A DNA stretch of 64,000 nucleotides from Phascolarctobacterium faecium DSM 14760 (GCF_003269275.1 NZ_QLTS01000006.1:35386-99385); one strand, 5' to 3'; positions 43,477 to 54,190 are shown, numbered from the stretch's first letter. Program-made: numbers and translations. The notes: generated by a model from the sequence alone, not told the origin.

Positions 43477-44682
43477 ATGAAGAAAATTGATGGCTGGGTA
43501 ACAGCGCCTCAGGGTTTTCTTGCTGCCGGGGTTAAAGCCGGTATTAAAGCTAGTGGCAATCATGATGTGGCTGTTATTTACAGTACAGTTCCGGCATCTA
43601 CCGGTGCTGTATTTACTCAAAACAAAATGTGTGCGGCTCCTGTTTTATTAAGCAGAGAAGTTGCACAAGAGGCTGTGGCTCAGGCTATTATAGTCAACAG
43701 CGGTTGTGCGAATGCCTGTACAGGTGAACAGGGCTTACTTGATGCCAGAGAAATGCAGGCTTTTGCAGCTGATTTACTTGGTATTGAACCGCAGAATGTT
43801 TATGTTTGCAGTACTGGTGTTATAGGTCATTTTTTGCCTATGGATAAAATAAAAAATGGTTTAGCCGATGCTGTCGATGTTATGGATGAAAACGAAGGTG
43901 AAAGCTGTGCTATGGCAATTCAGACAACTGATACGTTTATTAAGCGTGCTGCTTATGAATTTGAGGTTGGAGGGAAGACTGCAAGGATTGCTGGAATTGC
44001 TAAAGGTGCAGGGATGATACATCCTAACATGGCGACAATGCTCACCTTTTTAACTACTGATGCGGCAATCGCTCCAGATGTTTTAAAAAGAGCTGTTAAG
44101 GCTGCTGCTGATAAATCTTTTAATATGGTAGTCGTTGATGGAGATACCAGTACCAATGACAGTATGATCGTACTGGCCAACGGACTGGCTGAAAATGAAA
44201 TTATATTTTCAGAGGAACATCCAGATTATCCGGCTTTTTTTGAAGCTTTGGTAACTTGTGCACAGGATCTCGCTAAGTTGATTGCCAGAGACGGTGAAGG
44301 AGCTACAAAATTTTTGGAAGTTAATGTTGTTGGTGCGGCTACATGGGAAGATGCCAAAGCAGCGGCTATGGCAATTGCCAAGTCGCCACTTGTTAAAACT
44401 GCTTTTTTTGGCGAAGACCCGAACTGGGGGCGCATTGTTTGCGCCGCAGGTTATAGTGGTGCAGCAATGAATGCAGATAAAGTTAATTTGTCAATCGGCG
44501 GCGTACGTTTAGTTGAAAATGGTATGAACTGTAATATACCGCTGACAAGCTTGACTGATATCATGAGTGAACATGATATCACAATGACCATTGATATGGC
44601 GGCAGGGAATGAGTGTGCTACAGTCTGGACCTGTGATTTCAGCTATGAATATGTCAAAATTAATGGTGAATACCATACCTGA
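43477..44682 (+). CDS. argJ: Glutamate N-acetyltransferase (ornithine acetyltransferase)
   Basis: This 401-residue enzyme recycles acetyl groups from acetylornithine to glutamate. The self-cleavage site is in GMIHPNMATMLTF, where the threonine of ATML (near 188) becomes the nucleophile of the beta chain. Whether it also uses acetyl-CoA (bifunctional type) cannot be read directly, but the absence of argA or argE here fits a cyclic pathway. The next gene is 106 bp away across a hairpin-bearing spacer. Confidence 0.95.
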   Translation: MKKIDGWVTAPQGFLAAGVKAGIKASGNHDVAVIYSTVPASTGAVFTQNKMCAAPVLLSREVAQEAVAQAIIVNSGCANACTGEQGLLDAREMQAFAADLLGIEPQNVYVCSTGVIGHFLPMDKIKNGLADAVDVMDENEGESCAMAIQTTDTFIKRAAYEFEVGGKTARIAGIAKGAGMIHPNMATMLTFLTTDAAIAPDVLKRAVKAAADKSFNMVVVDGDTSTNDSMIVLANGLAENEIIFSEEHPDYPAFFEALVTCAQDLAKLIARDGEGATKFLEVNVVGAATWEDAKAAAMAIAKSPLVKTAFFGEDPNWGRIVCAAGYSGAAMNADKVNLSIGGVRLVENGMNCNIPLTSLTDIMSEHDITMTIDMAAGNECATVWTCDFSYEYVKINGEYHT

Positions 44683-44729
44683 GATTTGTTGACGTACTGA
44701 GTCGGGAGCTTTGGCCGCCTCAAATTTAT

Positions 44730-44756
44730 AAAAATAACAAAAGGCAGTCCAGGGCC
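44730..44756 (+). promoter_or_regulatory. Hairpin in argJ-argB spacer
   Basis: GGCAGT and ACTGCC pair around a GC-rich interior (CCAGGGCCCGG) without a T-run. It is more likely an mRNA processing or stability element than a terminator. Confidence 0.4.
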
Positions 44757-44788
44757 CGGTACTGCCGTAAAAACAGGAGGAACTGTCA

Positions 44789-45676
44789 ATGTTACGTAAC
44801 GAAGAAATTAAAACTTTAGTGGAAGCGCTGCCATATCTGCGCGATTTTAAAGGAAAAACTGTAGTAGTAAAATATGGCGGTAACGCTATGCTTAATGATG
44901 ATATTAAGACTAAAGTGCTGCAGGATATTGTTTTCCTGCAATGCGCCGGATTACGTCCTGTAGTTGTACATGGAGGCGGTCCTGAAATCACTGCTATGCT
45001 TGGCAAGGCTGGCAAAAAAACACAATTTGTCAGTGGTTTGCGCGTTACTGACGCAGAATCCGTCGGGATAGCTGAAATGGCCCTTGTTGGTAAGATCAAT
45101 ACTGACCTTGTTGCCCGTTTAAATGTTCTGGGTGGACGCGCAGTTGGTTTGAATGGTAAGGATGCCGGACTTATCCGTGCTAAAAAGCATTTGGCAGATG
45201 TTTATGAAAATGGTGAGGTAAATTTAGTTGATATTGGCTATGTCGGCAATGTCGAAAAAATCAATACAGAGCTTTTAGAAGTACTGCTTGATAATGATTT
45301 TATACCGGTTATTGCACCGACTGGAGTGGGTGCTAATGGAGAAACTTATAATATTAATGCAGACAGTGTTGCCGGTGAGATCGCAGGTGCACTGAAAGCT
45401 GAAAAATTACTGGTTCTAACTGATGTTAAAGGTATTTATGCGGATTATCGTGATGAAGCAAGCTTTATTTCGACGCTGAGCTTTGAAAAAGCACAGGAAC
45501 TGATCATCCGCGGCAACATCGACGGAGGTATGATTCCAAAAGTGAAGGCCTGCATCACGGCGCTTTCCGGCGGTGCGAAAAAAACGCATATTATTGATGG
45601 ACGTGCTGAGCATACAATCTTAATGGAGATATTCAGTGATGAAGGCGTGGGGACAGAAGTAGTAAAAGAGCTGTAA
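44789..45676 (+). CDS. argB: Acetylglutamate kinase
   Basis: This 295-residue amino-acid kinase phosphorylates N-acetylglutamate. VVKYGGNAM near 28-36 and VVHGGGPEI near 63-71 form the nucleotide and substrate loops, and LTDVKGIYAD and GGMIPKVKA are conserved. The N-terminal helix LRNEEIKTLVEALPYLRDF is the type found in arginine-feedback-inhibited hexameric forms. The start follows CAGGAGG. Confidence 0.95.
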   Translation: MLRNEEIKTLVEALPYLRDFKGKTVVVKYGGNAMLNDDIKTKVLQDIVFLQCAGLRPVVVHGGGPEITAMLGKAGKKTQFVSGLRVTDAESVGIAEMALVGKINTDLVARLNVLGGRAVGLNGKDAGLIRAKKHLADVYENGEVNLVDIGYVGNVEKINTELLEVLLDNDFIPVIAPTGVGANGETYNINADSVAGEIAGALKAEKLLVLTDVKGIYADYRDEASFISTLSFEKAQELIIRGNIDGGMIPKVKACITALSGGAKKTHIIDGRAEHTILMEIFSDEGVGTEVVKEL

Positions 45677-45712
45677 AGACTGCTGAGAATAAAAGGATTA
45701 GAGGGGATCGCA

Positions 45713-46903
45713 ATGGACGCAAAAACAATTATCGACCAAACAGAAAAATATTATTTGCCGGTCTTTGGTCGATATCAGCTGGCACTTACCCATGGTAAAG
45801 GCTGTAAGCTTTATGATGCTGACGGTAATGAATATCTGGATTTTTTAGCAGGGATAGCAGTTAATTCTTTGGGACACGCACACCCTGCACTGGTAAAAGC
45901 TATTAGTGAACAGGCTGCGAAACTTATGCACTGCTCTAATATTTACTATACTGATATTCAGGCAAAAGCTGTTAAAGAAATCATTGAAACTACAGGCTTT
46001 GACAGGGTATTTTTAGCAAATAGCGGTGCTGAAGCCAATGAAGGTGCCATAAAACTTGCGCGTAAGTATGGCCATCAAAAAAATGAGGGGAAATATCGTA
46101 TTATTACGGCTGTACATTCCTTTCATGGTCGGACTATGATGACTGTTACTGCTACAGGTCAGCCAAAATATCAGCAAGGATATGAGCCATTGCCTGCAGG
46201 TTTTGATTATGTTCCTTATGGTGATTTGGAAGCGTTACGAGAAGCAATGGATGAAGATGTTTGCTGTGTTTTGCTCGAGCCTATTCAAGGGGAAGGCGGC
46301 GTTCATGTTCCCAGTGATACATACTTGCATGAAGCAAGATTACTGTGCGATAAATATGACGCACTGCTTGTTTTTGATGAAATTCAAACAGGTGTCGCGC
46401 GTACAGGAAAATGGTTTGCGTATATGCATAGTGGTGTAAAACCTGACATTATGACTTTTGCCAAAGGGATTGGCGGTGGCTTCCCTGTTGGTGGTTTTGT
46501 CGTCACGGAAAGGTTGGCGCATGTTTTTAAACCTGGTGATCATGGTGGTACTTTTGGCGGCAATGCTTTAGCATGTGCGGCTATTTATGCGACCTTAACT
46601 ACAATAAAAAATGAAAATATTCTAGAACAGACGGCAGAAAAAGGAGATTATTTCAAAAAGAAACTGGAATTTCTGATGGCTAAGTATCCGGATAAGGTTA
46701 TTGAAATACGCGGCTGCGGCTTGATTTTAGGCATGGAGTTGGCTAAAGATGGCAAAGAGGTTGTCGAAGCTTGTCTTAAGCGCCAGGTCATTGTTAATTG
46801 TACGGCTGGTAACGTTATTCGTTTAGTTCCTCCTTTGATCGTTACAAAAGAAGAAATAGATCAGGCAGTAGCTGCTTTAGATGCGGCATTGGCTGAATTT
46901 TAA
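45713..46903 (+). CDS. argD: Acetylornithine aminotransferase
   Basis: This 396-residue PLP enzyme converts N-acetylglutamate semialdehyde to acetylornithine. The PLP lysine is in MTFAKGIGGGFP (near 245-256) with the cofactor aspartate in VFDEIQTG. NSGAEANEGAIKLAR is the phosphate-binding block. It might also serve lysine synthesis (DapC role). argF follows 21 bp on. Confidence 0.94.
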   Translation: MDAKTIIDQTEKYYLPVFGRYQLALTHGKGCKLYDADGNEYLDFLAGIAVNSLGHAHPALVKAISEQAAKLMHCSNIYYTDIQAKAVKEIIETTGFDRVFLANSGAEANEGAIKLARKYGHQKNEGKYRIITAVHSFHGRTMMTVTATGQPKYQQGYEPLPAGFDYVPYGDLEALREAMDEDVCCVLLEPIQGEGGVHVPSDTYLHEARLLCDKYDALLVFDEIQTGVARTGKWFAYMHSGVKPDIMTFAKGIGGGFPVGGFVVTERLAHVFKPGDHGGTFGGNALACAAIYATLTTIKNENILEQTAEKGDYFKKKLEFLMAKYPDKVIEIRGCGLILGMELAKDGKEVVEACLKRQVIVNCTAGNVIRLVPPLIVTKEEIDQAVAALDAALAEF

Positions 46904-46924
46904 CCAAGTTTGTGAGGGTGGAGA

Positions 46925-47866
46925 ATGGGTTTAAGAAATAAAGATTTGATTTCTATTCACGATTTATCGGTGGGTGAAGTTGCGACTATTTTAGATGTCG
47001 CTAAAAAGTTAAAGCGTAAACAAAAAAATGGCGAGCCGCATCAATATCTTAAAGGCAAAACTCTTGGGATGATTTTTTCCAAGGCATCAACACGTACACG
47101 TGTTTCTTTTGAGGTTGGTTTCTGGCAGCTTGGCGGTCACCCGATTTATTTGAACGATTCTGCTTCTCAGATTGGCCGTGGTGAACCAGTACGTGATACG
47201 GCAAGAGTCTTATCACGTTTTGTTGACGGGATCATGATTCGTACCTTTTCACATGAATCTGTTTTAGAATTGGCTAAATATGCAAGTATTCCGGTCATTA
47301 ACGGTTTAACGGATATGCTGCATCCCTGTCAGGCTTTGACTGATTTATTTACTATTATGGAGTATAAAGAGGTCTTGAAAGGCAGGAAACTTGTTTATGT
47401 AGGTGATGGTAATAATATGGCACATTCACTGATGTATGCCTGTGCAAAAGTTGGTATGAATATGGTCTGTGCTTGTCCGCAGGGATATCAGCCAGATCCT
47501 GTTATCGTTAAGACAGCCCAGGAAGATGCAGTCCATACAGGCTGTACGATTGAGGTTGACGATGATCTGTTCAGAGCCTCGAAAGGTGCTGATGTACTTT
47601 ATACTGACGTTTGGGCGAGTATGGGTCAAGAGTCAGAACAATCTATCCGTCAGGAAGCTTTGGGTGAATATCAGATCAATAAAGAATTGCTGGCAGTGGC
47701 CCGGCCTGACGCTATGGTTTTGCATTGTTTGCCTGCACATCGCGGGGAGGAAATAACTGAGGATGTTTTGGAAGGACCGCAATCAAAAATTTTTGATCAG
47801 GCAGAAAATCGTCTGCATGTACAAAAAGCGATTATGGCACTTTTGATGAGTGATGAAGTGTTATAA
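46925..47866 (+). CDS. argF: Ornithine carbamoyltransferase
   Basis: This 313-residue enzyme makes citrulline from ornithine and carbamoyl phosphate. The carbamoyl-phosphate loop is SKASTRTRVSFE (near 52-63), with HPCQALTD near 134-141 and the ornithine-site HCLPAHRG near 266-273. Its position after argD, with no arcA or arcC nearby, indicates the anabolic enzyme. The start follows GAGGGTGG. Confidence 0.95.
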   Translation: MGLRNKDLISIHDLSVGEVATILDVAKKLKRKQKNGEPHQYLKGKTLGMIFSKASTRTRVSFEVGFWQLGGHPIYLNDSASQIGRGEPVRDTARVLSRFVDGIMIRTFSHESVLELAKYASIPVINGLTDMLHPCQALTDLFTIMEYKEVLKGRKLVYVGDGNNMAHSLMYACAKVGMNMVCACPQGYQPDPVIVKTAQEDAVHTGCTIEVDDDLFRASKGADVLYTDVWASMGQESEQSIRQEALGEYQINKELLAVARPDAMVLHCLPAHRGEEITEDVLEGPQSKIFDQAENRLHVQKAIMALLMSDEVL

Positions 47867-47897
47867 GTAAAAATACGGTATACATTCATAAAAACTC

Positions 47898-47925
47898 TTC
47901 CATTTTTTGGAAAATGTGGTATAAT
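47898..47925 (+). promoter_or_regulatory. argG promoter with inverted repeat
   Basis: TATAAT (47920-47925) is preceded at 16 bp by TTCCAT (47898-47903). The inverted repeat CATTTT-TTGG-AAAATG spans 47901-47916 within the promoter and could be an operator. Confidence 0.5.
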
Positions 47926-47994
47926 CATATTCGTCATTACAAGTTTATGCATGAAATCTTACATATTTAAACATCTTAGGAGGCTGTATCTACA

Positions 47995-49215
47995 ATGAAA
48001 AAAGAAGACATTAAAAAAGTCGTGCTTGCTTATTCTGGTGGTTTGGATACCTCGGTAATTATTCCCTGGCTCAAAGAAAACTATAATAACTGTGAAGTTA
48101 TAGCAGTTACGGCAGATCTTGGTCAAGGTGACGAACTTGATCCCGTACATGATAAAGCACTTAAATCAGGTGCCAGCAAATGTTATATTTTAGATTTGAA
48201 GGAAGAATTTATTGCTGATTATGTTTGGCCTGTTGTCAAAGCCGGCGCAGTTTATGAAAAGAAATATTTACTTGGTACTTCTTTTGCACGTCCTCTGATC
48301 GCTAAAAGATTAGTAGAGATCGCTGAAAAAGAAGGTGCTGATGCTGTTGCTCATGGTGCTACGGGCAAAGGTAATGACCAGGTTCGCTTTGAACTTTCTG
48401 TAAAAGCACTGGCTCCGCAGCTGGCAATTATTGCTCCCTGGCGCGAATGGAGCATCCGTTCCCGTGAAGATGCCATTGACTTTGCGGAAGCACATAATAT
48501 TCCTATTCCTGTTACCAAGGAACATGATTATTCTATGGACCGTAACATGTGGCATTTGAGCCATGAAGGTTCAGATCTCGAAGATCCCTGGAATGCTCCT
48601 AAGGACGCACTTTTTATTGTAACTAATACTCCTGAAACTGCGCCTGACAAAGCTGAGTATGTAGAACTGGAATTTGAACAGGGTGTGCCGGTTGCTGTTA
48701 ACGGTAAAAAAATGAGTCCGGCCACTATCGTTGAAAATCTTAATGAGATTGGTATCCGTAACGGCGTTGGTATTTGTGATATGGTTGAAAATCGTCTGGT
48801 TGGTATGAAATCCCGTGGTGTTTATGAAACTCCTGGTGGGTCTATTATTTATTATGCTCATAATGAACTGGAAAATCTTTGCCTTGATCGTGCTACTATG
48901 AGCTATAAACAAATGGTAGGCATTAAATATTCTGAACTCGTTTATGACGGTATGTGGTTCTCTCCGCTGCGCGAAGCTTTGGCAGCTTTTGTTGATGAAA
49001 CACAAAAAACTGTTACAGGTACAGTACGTTTGAAACTGTATAAAGGCAATATCATTTCTGCAGGCGCTAAATCTCCGTATTCCTTATACAGCCAGGAGTA
49101 TGTAACTTTTGGTGCTGATGAAGTCTATAATCAGGCAGATGCCGGCGGCTTTATTAACCTGTTTGGCTTGCCTTTGACTGTACGTGCATTGATGAAACAA
49201 GGAAAACTGAAATAA
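47995..49215 (+). CDS. argG: Argininosuccinate synthase
   Basis: This 406-residue enzyme joins citrulline and aspartate using ATP. The PP-loop [11 protein letters not shown] (near 12-22) and [13 protein letters not shown] (near 119-131) are diagnostic. The stop overlaps the argH start (TAATG), so the two are translationally coupled. The start follows TAGGAGG. Confidence 0.96.
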   Translation: MKKEDIKKVVLAYSGGLDTSVIIPWLKENYNNCEVIAVTADLGQGDELDPVHDKALKSGASKCYILDLKEEFIADYVWPVVKAGAVYEKKYLLGTSFARPLIAKRLVEIAEKEGADAVAHGATGKGNDQVRFELSVKALAPQLAIIAPWREWSIRSREDAIDFAEAHNIPIPVTKEHDYSMDRNMWHLSHEGSDLEDPWNAPKDALFIVTNTPETAPDKAEYVELEFEQGVPVAVNGKKMSPATIVENLNEIGIRNGVGICDMVENRLVGMKSRGVYETPGGSIIYYAHNELENLCLDRATMSYKQMVGIKYSELVYDGMWFSPLREALAAFVDETQKTVTGTVRLKLYKGNIISAGAKSPYSLYSQEYVTFGADEVYNQADAGGFINLFGLPLTVRALMKQGKLK

Positions 49216-50627
49216 TGGCTAAGCTTTGGGGCGGCAGATTTAGTAAAAATACCAATGAACTCGTAGATGCATTTAATGCATCTATTGAGTTTGATAAACG
49301 GCTGTATCACGAAGATATCCGAGGCAGTATTGCCCATGCGCAAATGCTGGGCAAATGCGGTATTATTCCTGCTGAAGATGTGGAAAAGATTGTAGCCGGC
49401 TTGGAAACTATTCTTGCTGATATCGAAGCCGGTAATTTTAGTTTTGAAGTGGCTTTAGAAGATATTCATATGAACATTGAGGCACGCCTTACTGAGCGGA
49501 TTGGCGTTGCTGGGGCACGTTTGCATACTGCCCGCAGCCGTAATGACCAGGTTGCTTTAGACATGCACATGTATATGAAACGTGAGATTGTAGAGATCGG
49601 TGAATTGCTGCTGCAGTTTGAGAAGGCGCTTTTGGCAGTTGCCAAAAAACATGACAGAACGCTGATGCCTGGTTACACACATCTGCAGCGTGCTCAGCCT
49701 ATAACCTTTGCACATCATCTGCTGGCCTATTTTAATATGCTGCAGCGTGATTTTCGCAGGTTGCAGGGGGTGTGGTCTGGCGCTGATATGATGCCTCTTG
49801 GTGCAGGAGCCATTGCTGGAACTACATTCCCTATTGATCGTTTTGATGTGGCTGAGCAGCTGAATTTCGGCAGTGTTTATGCCAACAGCATGGATGCTGT
49901 CAGCGATCGCGATTATATTATCGAATTTTTGTCATTTGCTTCCGTTTTGATGATGCATATGAGCCGTTTGAGTGAAGAGATTTGTCTGTGGTCAAGTACA
50001 GAATTCGGGTTTATAGAACTGGATGATGCATTTGCTACAGGTTCATCGATGATGCCGCAGAAAAAAAATCCGGATATTGCCGAGCTTGTGCGTGGTAAAA
50101 CAGGTCGTGTTTATGGGCATCTGCAAGCGATGCTGGTTACAGCCAAAGGTTTGCCGCTGACTTATAATAAGGATTTGCAGGAGGATAAAGAAGGTTTTTT
50201 TGATGCGGTCGATACTGTTAAATTCAGTCTGGCAGTATACAGCGATATGATTTCTACGATGACTGTCAATGTAGAAAAAATGGAGCAGGCTGTCAGCAAA
50301 GATTTCTCTAATGCTACTGATCTTGCTGATTACCTCGTTCGGAAGGGGTTACCTTTCCGACAGGCCCATGAAGTTGTAGGTAAGTGTGTGGCTTATGCTA
50401 TCCATCAGGGAAAATTCTTGCCGGAGATTTCGCTTGAAGAATATAAAACTTTTTCAGCGTTGTTTGAAGAAGATCTACTAGAGGCTTTGCAGCCGGAAAA
50501 CTGTGTTGCGGCAAGAACTTCTTATGGCGGACCTGCTTTTTCTGAAAATGCTAAACAATTTTCACGCGGAGACGTACTGTTGGCAGAACAGCAGGTAGTA
50601 TTAGATGATTTAAAAGCAAGAATATAA
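49215..50627 (+). CDS. argH: Argininosuccinate lyase
   Basis: This 470-residue enzyme splits argininosuccinate to arginine and fumarate. The signature [12 protein letters not shown] is near 274-285. The early segments [12 protein letters not shown] and [12 protein letters not shown] are also standard. It completes the arginine pathway genes in the window, ahead of a strong terminator. No argR gene is present here. Confidence 0.96.
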   Translation: MAKLWGGRFSKNTNELVDAFNASIEFDKRLYHEDIRGSIAHAQMLGKCGIIPAEDVEKIVAGLETILADIEAGNFSFEVALEDIHMNIEARLTERIGVAGARLHTARSRNDQVALDMHMYMKREIVEIGELLLQFEKALLAVAKKHDRTLMPGYTHLQRAQPITFAHHLLAYFNMLQRDFRRLQGVWSGADMMPLGAGAIAGTTFPIDRFDVAEQLNFGSVYANSMDAVSDRDYIIEFLSFASVLMMHMSRLSEEICLWSSTEFGFIELDDAFATGSSMMPQKKNPDIAELVRGKTGRVYGHLQAMLVTAKGLPLTYNKDLQEDKEGFFDAVDTVKFSLAVYSDMISTMTVNVEKMEQAVSKDFSNATDLADYLVRKGLPFRQAHEVVGKCVAYAIHQGKFLPEISLEEYKTFSALFEEDLLEALQPENCVAARTSYGGPAFSENAKQFSRGDVLLAEQQVVLDDLKARI

Positions 50628-50657
50628 TTAATTTAAGAAATTTTTGCAAAATATATT

Positions 50658-50697
50658 AAACTCGTGCATTTCGCATAGCGAAGTACACGAGTTTTTT
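50658..50697 (+). terminator. Terminator after argH
   Basis: AAACTCGTG pairs with CACGAGTTT, with an inner TTCGC/GCGAA stem, and is followed by TTTTGTT. Confidence 0.92.
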
Positions 50698-50747
50698 GTT
50701 ATAATATATATTAGAATATTGTTGTCTAAAAAATACTTAGGAAACAG

Positions 50748-51590
50748 GTGAAGAGTTTGTTATTGCAGCTGCAGGGATTATTAAAAACGATAAGCATTTT
50801 AGATGTTTTGGATATTTTAGTTGTTGCTTATTTCCTTTTCCGTATATACTTAATGTTAAAAAACACTCGGGCCGCAACTTTAGTCAAAGGTCTTTTGGTC
50901 TTAGCTGTTATTTTATTTATCAGTAAATGGCTGAATCTGCATGTTATTACCTGGCTTTTGGAAAAAAGTATGACAGTAGTCATGGTCGCGCTGCCTGTAG
51001 TTTTTCAGCCGGAACTGCGTCGTGCGCTTGAGCAGATTGGTCGCGGGCGTTTATTTCATAAGCATAACGAACTTGATGAAAAAGAACTGGAAGATATGCT
51101 GAATGCTGTTACTAATGCTACGGAAATTATGAGTCGTAGAAAAATAGGCGCATTGATGGTTTTTGAACGGGAGACAGGTTTGGAAGAGAGAATTGAAACC
51201 GGCGTGCCGATTGACGGTTTGATTTCAGATAGTTTGCTGCTCAATATTTTTGAACCGGATACACCCTTACATGATGGCGCTGTTGTTATACGCGGTAATC
51301 GTATCGTAGCAGCAAGCTGCCTGCTTCCTTTAACAGAAGCACGTAATCTGAGCCAGGAGTTGGGAACGCGCCATCGTTCTGCTATCGGTATTTCCGAACA
51401 GTCAGATGCTCTGGTTTTAGTCGTCAGCGAAGAGACCGGCACGATTTCTCTGGCCCGTAACGGTGAATTGCATCGCTATCTGACCGGCGAAGATATTAAA
51501 AGCTTATTAAGAGCTGCTGTAGTACAGCCTTCTCTGAATTGGAAACAGGTTATCAATGATAAAATCAAAGAGATTCGGGGTGGCAAATGA
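50748..51590 (+). CDS. cdaA: Diadenylate cyclase CdaA
   Basis: This 280-residue membrane enzyme makes c-di-AMP from two ATP. It has three N-terminal membrane segments (about 15-90) and a DAC domain with the DGAVVI motif (near 180) and TRHRSAIG motif (near 205). It is followed at once by its regulator cdaR and later by glmM, the conserved cda-glm arrangement. GTG 50748 is the best start (AGGA just upstream); TTG 50757 is the alternative. Confidence 0.95.
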   Translation: MKSLLLQLQGLLKTISILDVLDILVVAYFLFRIYLMLKNTRAATLVKGLLVLAVILFISKWLNLHVITWLLEKSMTVVMVALPVVFQPELRRALEQIGRGRLFHKHNELDEKELEDMLNAVTNATEIMSRRKIGALMVFERETGLEERIETGVPIDGLISDSLLLNIFEPDTPLHDGAVVIRGNRIVAASCLLPLTEARNLSQELGTRHRSAIGISEQSDALVLVVSEETGTISLARNGELHRYLTGEDIKSLLRAAVVQPSLNWKQVINDKIKEIRGGK

Positions 51591-52501
51591 TGGGGAATTT
51601 CTTTGATCGTGAAAATATGTTGGCACGGGTCATCGCGTTTCTTATTGCCTGTGCGTTATGGATGTATGTTATGAATGAACAGAACCCACTTGTAGAACGT
51701 AATTATGTGGTTAATTTGGAACTGCGTAATGTCCCGGAAGGTATGATTGTACTTAATACTCCTGATAAAGTGCGTGTTAAGGTTCAGGCTCAAAGAACGG
51801 TTTTAGGTGATATAACGGAAAAAGAAGTTACGGCCTATGTTGATTTTGCTGACAAAAATATAGGACAGCAGGCCTTGCCTGTTAAAGCACAGTTTAATCA
51901 GGGGACCGTGTTGGAAGTATATCCCAATAATATTTATGCTTATCTTGATTCTGTTACAGAAAAGGTAATGGAGGTTGATACGCGTGTTATCGGTATACCT
52001 GCTTCTGATTTTACTTTAAGTAAACGAGAGGTCATTCCTGACAGTGTAACTGTAAAAGGTGCTACGCATCGTATCAATGAGATGGCTAGAGTTGTGGCAC
52101 CTGTTGATGTCAGTGAGCGAGAAAATGATTTTCAAGTTGAAAGTACATTGATAGCGATGAGCGCTAATGGTTTGGAAATGCCTGATTTGCAGATTTCACC
52201 TGCTAAAGCACAGGTAAAAGCTTCATTAGTACGTCAGATGATTACAGTTGAAGTACCGGTAGTTGTAGAAACTACTGGAGCATTAACTGGCGGAATGACC
52301 ATGAAACGTGCAGTCTGTGAACCTGCAACAGTGAAATTGACAGCCGAACCTTCCATTTTGCAAAGTATAACAGAAGTAAAGACACAGCCAGTAGATTTAG
52401 GTAAATTCAGTGCTAATGGCAATGTAGAAGCGGTACTTTTGTTGCCTGAAAAAACAATGGCTGATACTCATACGGTAAAGGTACATATTGAGGCGGAATG
52501 A
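51587..52501 (+). CDS. cdaR: CdaR, YbbR-domain regulator of CdaA
   Basis: This 304-residue protein has one N-terminal membrane segment (about 12-30) followed by three to four YbbR-type repeats, each about 80-90 residues, facing outward. It binds CdaA and tunes c-di-AMP output. Its start overlaps the cdaA stop (ATGA), so both are co-translated. Confidence 0.92.
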   Translation: MMGNFFDRENMLARVIAFLIACALWMYVMNEQNPLVERNYVVNLELRNVPEGMIVLNTPDKVRVKVQAQRTVLGDITEKEVTAYVDFADKNIGQQALPVKAQFNQGTVLEVYPNNIYAYLDSVTEKVMEVDTRVIGIPASDFTLSKREVIPDSVTVKGATHRINEMARVVAPVDVSERENDFQVESTLIAMSANGLEMPDLQISPAKAQVKASLVRQMITVEVPVVVETTGALTGGMTMKRAVCEPATVKLTAEPSILQSITEVKTQPVDLGKFSANGNVEAVLLLPEKTMADTHTVKVHIEAE

Positions 52502-52514
52502 GAAAGGATTACTA

Positions 52515-54119
52515 ATGAGGTTAAAGGTGAATAATGTCAGGGTTTCGCTTTTGGAGGAAACATCTGTTAAAGAGGCAGCCGCTAAAAAACTGGGATTAAA
52601 AAAACAGAATATTGAGAATTTGCAAATAGTACGGCGGGCAGTTGATGCCCGCCGTAAAAATAATATTTCCTTAAATTACCATGTTTTGATTGATTTAGAA
52701 ATATCTTCTAAGCAGTTAGGTAGATTGGTTAAGGATAAAGATGTCACTTTATTGACAGAAGAAAGTCTTGTTGAACCTGATTTGGGTGTGGAAAAAATAG
52801 TTGGACGGCCGTTGGTTATTGGAGCGGGGCCGGCTGGTTTGTTAGCTGCATTGGAGTTGGCTCGGTATGGTTATAGGCCCTTGATACTGGAACGTGGTAA
52901 ACCTGTAGCACAAAGAGTGGATGATGTGCAGCGTTTTTGGAAAGACGGAAAATTTGATCCAGATTCTAATGTCCAGTTTGGTGAGGGAGGCGCCGGTACT
53001 TTTTCCGATGGTAAATTGACCACTCGTGTCAATGATCCGGTGATGGGAAGAATTTTAAAAGATTTTGTGCAGGCGGGTGCTCCTAAGGAAATTTTATACG
53101 AACATAAGCCGCATGTGGGCACAGATCAATTACGTGTGATGGTTATGGGCTTGACAAATGAAATACGTGCCTTTGGCGGTGAAATACGTTATAATGCCCA
53201 TGTCGTTGATTTTATAGTTAAAGAAAATAGTTTGAGCGGAGTAATTCTTTCTGACGGTGAAAAAATCATGAGCAATGCGGTTATTCTAGCATGTGGTCAC
53301 AGTGCGCGTGATACTTATTCCAGATTGCTGCAGCTTGGAATTGGTATTGAAGCAAAACCATTTGCCATAGGGGTACGGATTGAGCATCCGCAGGAACTTA
53401 TAGATAAGGCACAGTATGGTGATTTTGCAGGACATCCACGTCTGGGGGCAGCAGATTACGCATTAGTCCATCATACTCCGGATAAGAGTAGAACTGCATA
53501 TTCTTTTTGTATGTGCCCTGGTGGTATGGTCGTTGCGGCAGCATCTGAAGCAGGTGGTGTAGTAGTAAATGGTATGAGTATGTATCAGCGTGATTCCGGG
53601 ATTGCCAACAGTGCACTTGTTGTAAATGTAGGTCCTCAGGATTTTGGTACGGATCCGCTTGCCGGGATGGAGTTTCAGCGGTATTATGAAAAGCTGGCGT
53701 TTAAGGCTGGCGGAAGTTGTTATAATGCGCCGGCACAGAATGTTGCAAGCTTTTTGAAATATTTGCAGCCTGATTTACGGTGTAATATTAAAGCTACTTA
53801 CAGACCTGGATTGACCGCTTGTGCGTTAGACAGCGTTCTTCCTGACTTTGTTGCAGATACTTTACGTTCGGGAATACTTGCTTTTGACAAAAAAATTCAA
53901 GGTTTTGCGGATGGCGGCGCTTTGCTTACAGGTATCGAAACAAGGACTTCTGCGCCGGTAAGAATTATGCGTAATAATGATACTAAAGTATCAATTACTC
54001 ATAACGGATTATATCCGTGTGGTGAAGGTGCCGGCTATGCGGGGGGAATTATGAGTGCATCCTTAGATGGTTATCATGTCGCCAGGGCTGTAATGGCAAA
54101 ATTTACACCATTTTTTTAA
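52515..54119 (+). CDS. FAD-dependent oxidoreductase (COG2509-type)
   Basis: This 534-residue flavoprotein has an N-terminal domain (about 1-85) rich in charged residues, then the FAD loop VIGAGPAGLLAALELARYG (near 99-117). It contains the late FAD-contact segment YPCGEGAGYAGGIMSAS (near 502-518). The family is widespread and uncharacterised, annotated as a dehydrogenase. ATG 52515 is chosen for GAAAGGA upstream; the frame is open from 52488, inside cdaR. It lies between cdaR and glmM, so it is co-transcribed with c-di-AMP and amino-sugar genes, which may be only incidental. Confidence 0.85.
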   Translation: MRLKVNNVRVSLLEETSVKEAAAKKLGLKKQNIENLQIVRRAVDARRKNNISLNYHVLIDLEISSKQLGRLVKDKDVTLLTEESLVEPDLGVEKIVGRPLVIGAGPAGLLAALELARYGYRPLILERGKPVAQRVDDVQRFWKDGKFDPDSNVQFGEGGAGTFSDGKLTTRVNDPVMGRILKDFVQAGAPKEILYEHKPHVGTDQLRVMVMGLTNEIRAFGGEIRYNAHVVDFIVKENSLSGVILSDGEKIMSNAVILACGHSARDTYSRLLQLGIGIEAKPFAIGVRIEHPQELIDKAQYGDFAGHPRLGAADYALVHHTPDKSRTAYSFCMCPGGMVVAAASEAGGVVVNGMSMYQRDSGIANSALVVNVGPQDFGTDPLAGMEFQRYYEKLAFKAGGSCYNAPAQNVASFLKYLQPDLRCNIKATYRPGLTACALDSVLPDFVADTLRSGILAFDKKIQGFADGGALLTGIETRTSAPVRIMRNNDTKVSITHNGLYPCGEGAGYAGGIMSASLDGYHVARAVMAKFTPFF

Positions 54120-54190
54120 AGGCTTGTCACTTGGTGATAAAAAGTTTATAATAAGCTGATAATAAAAATCCTTTGTTCGGAGGTCTTGAA

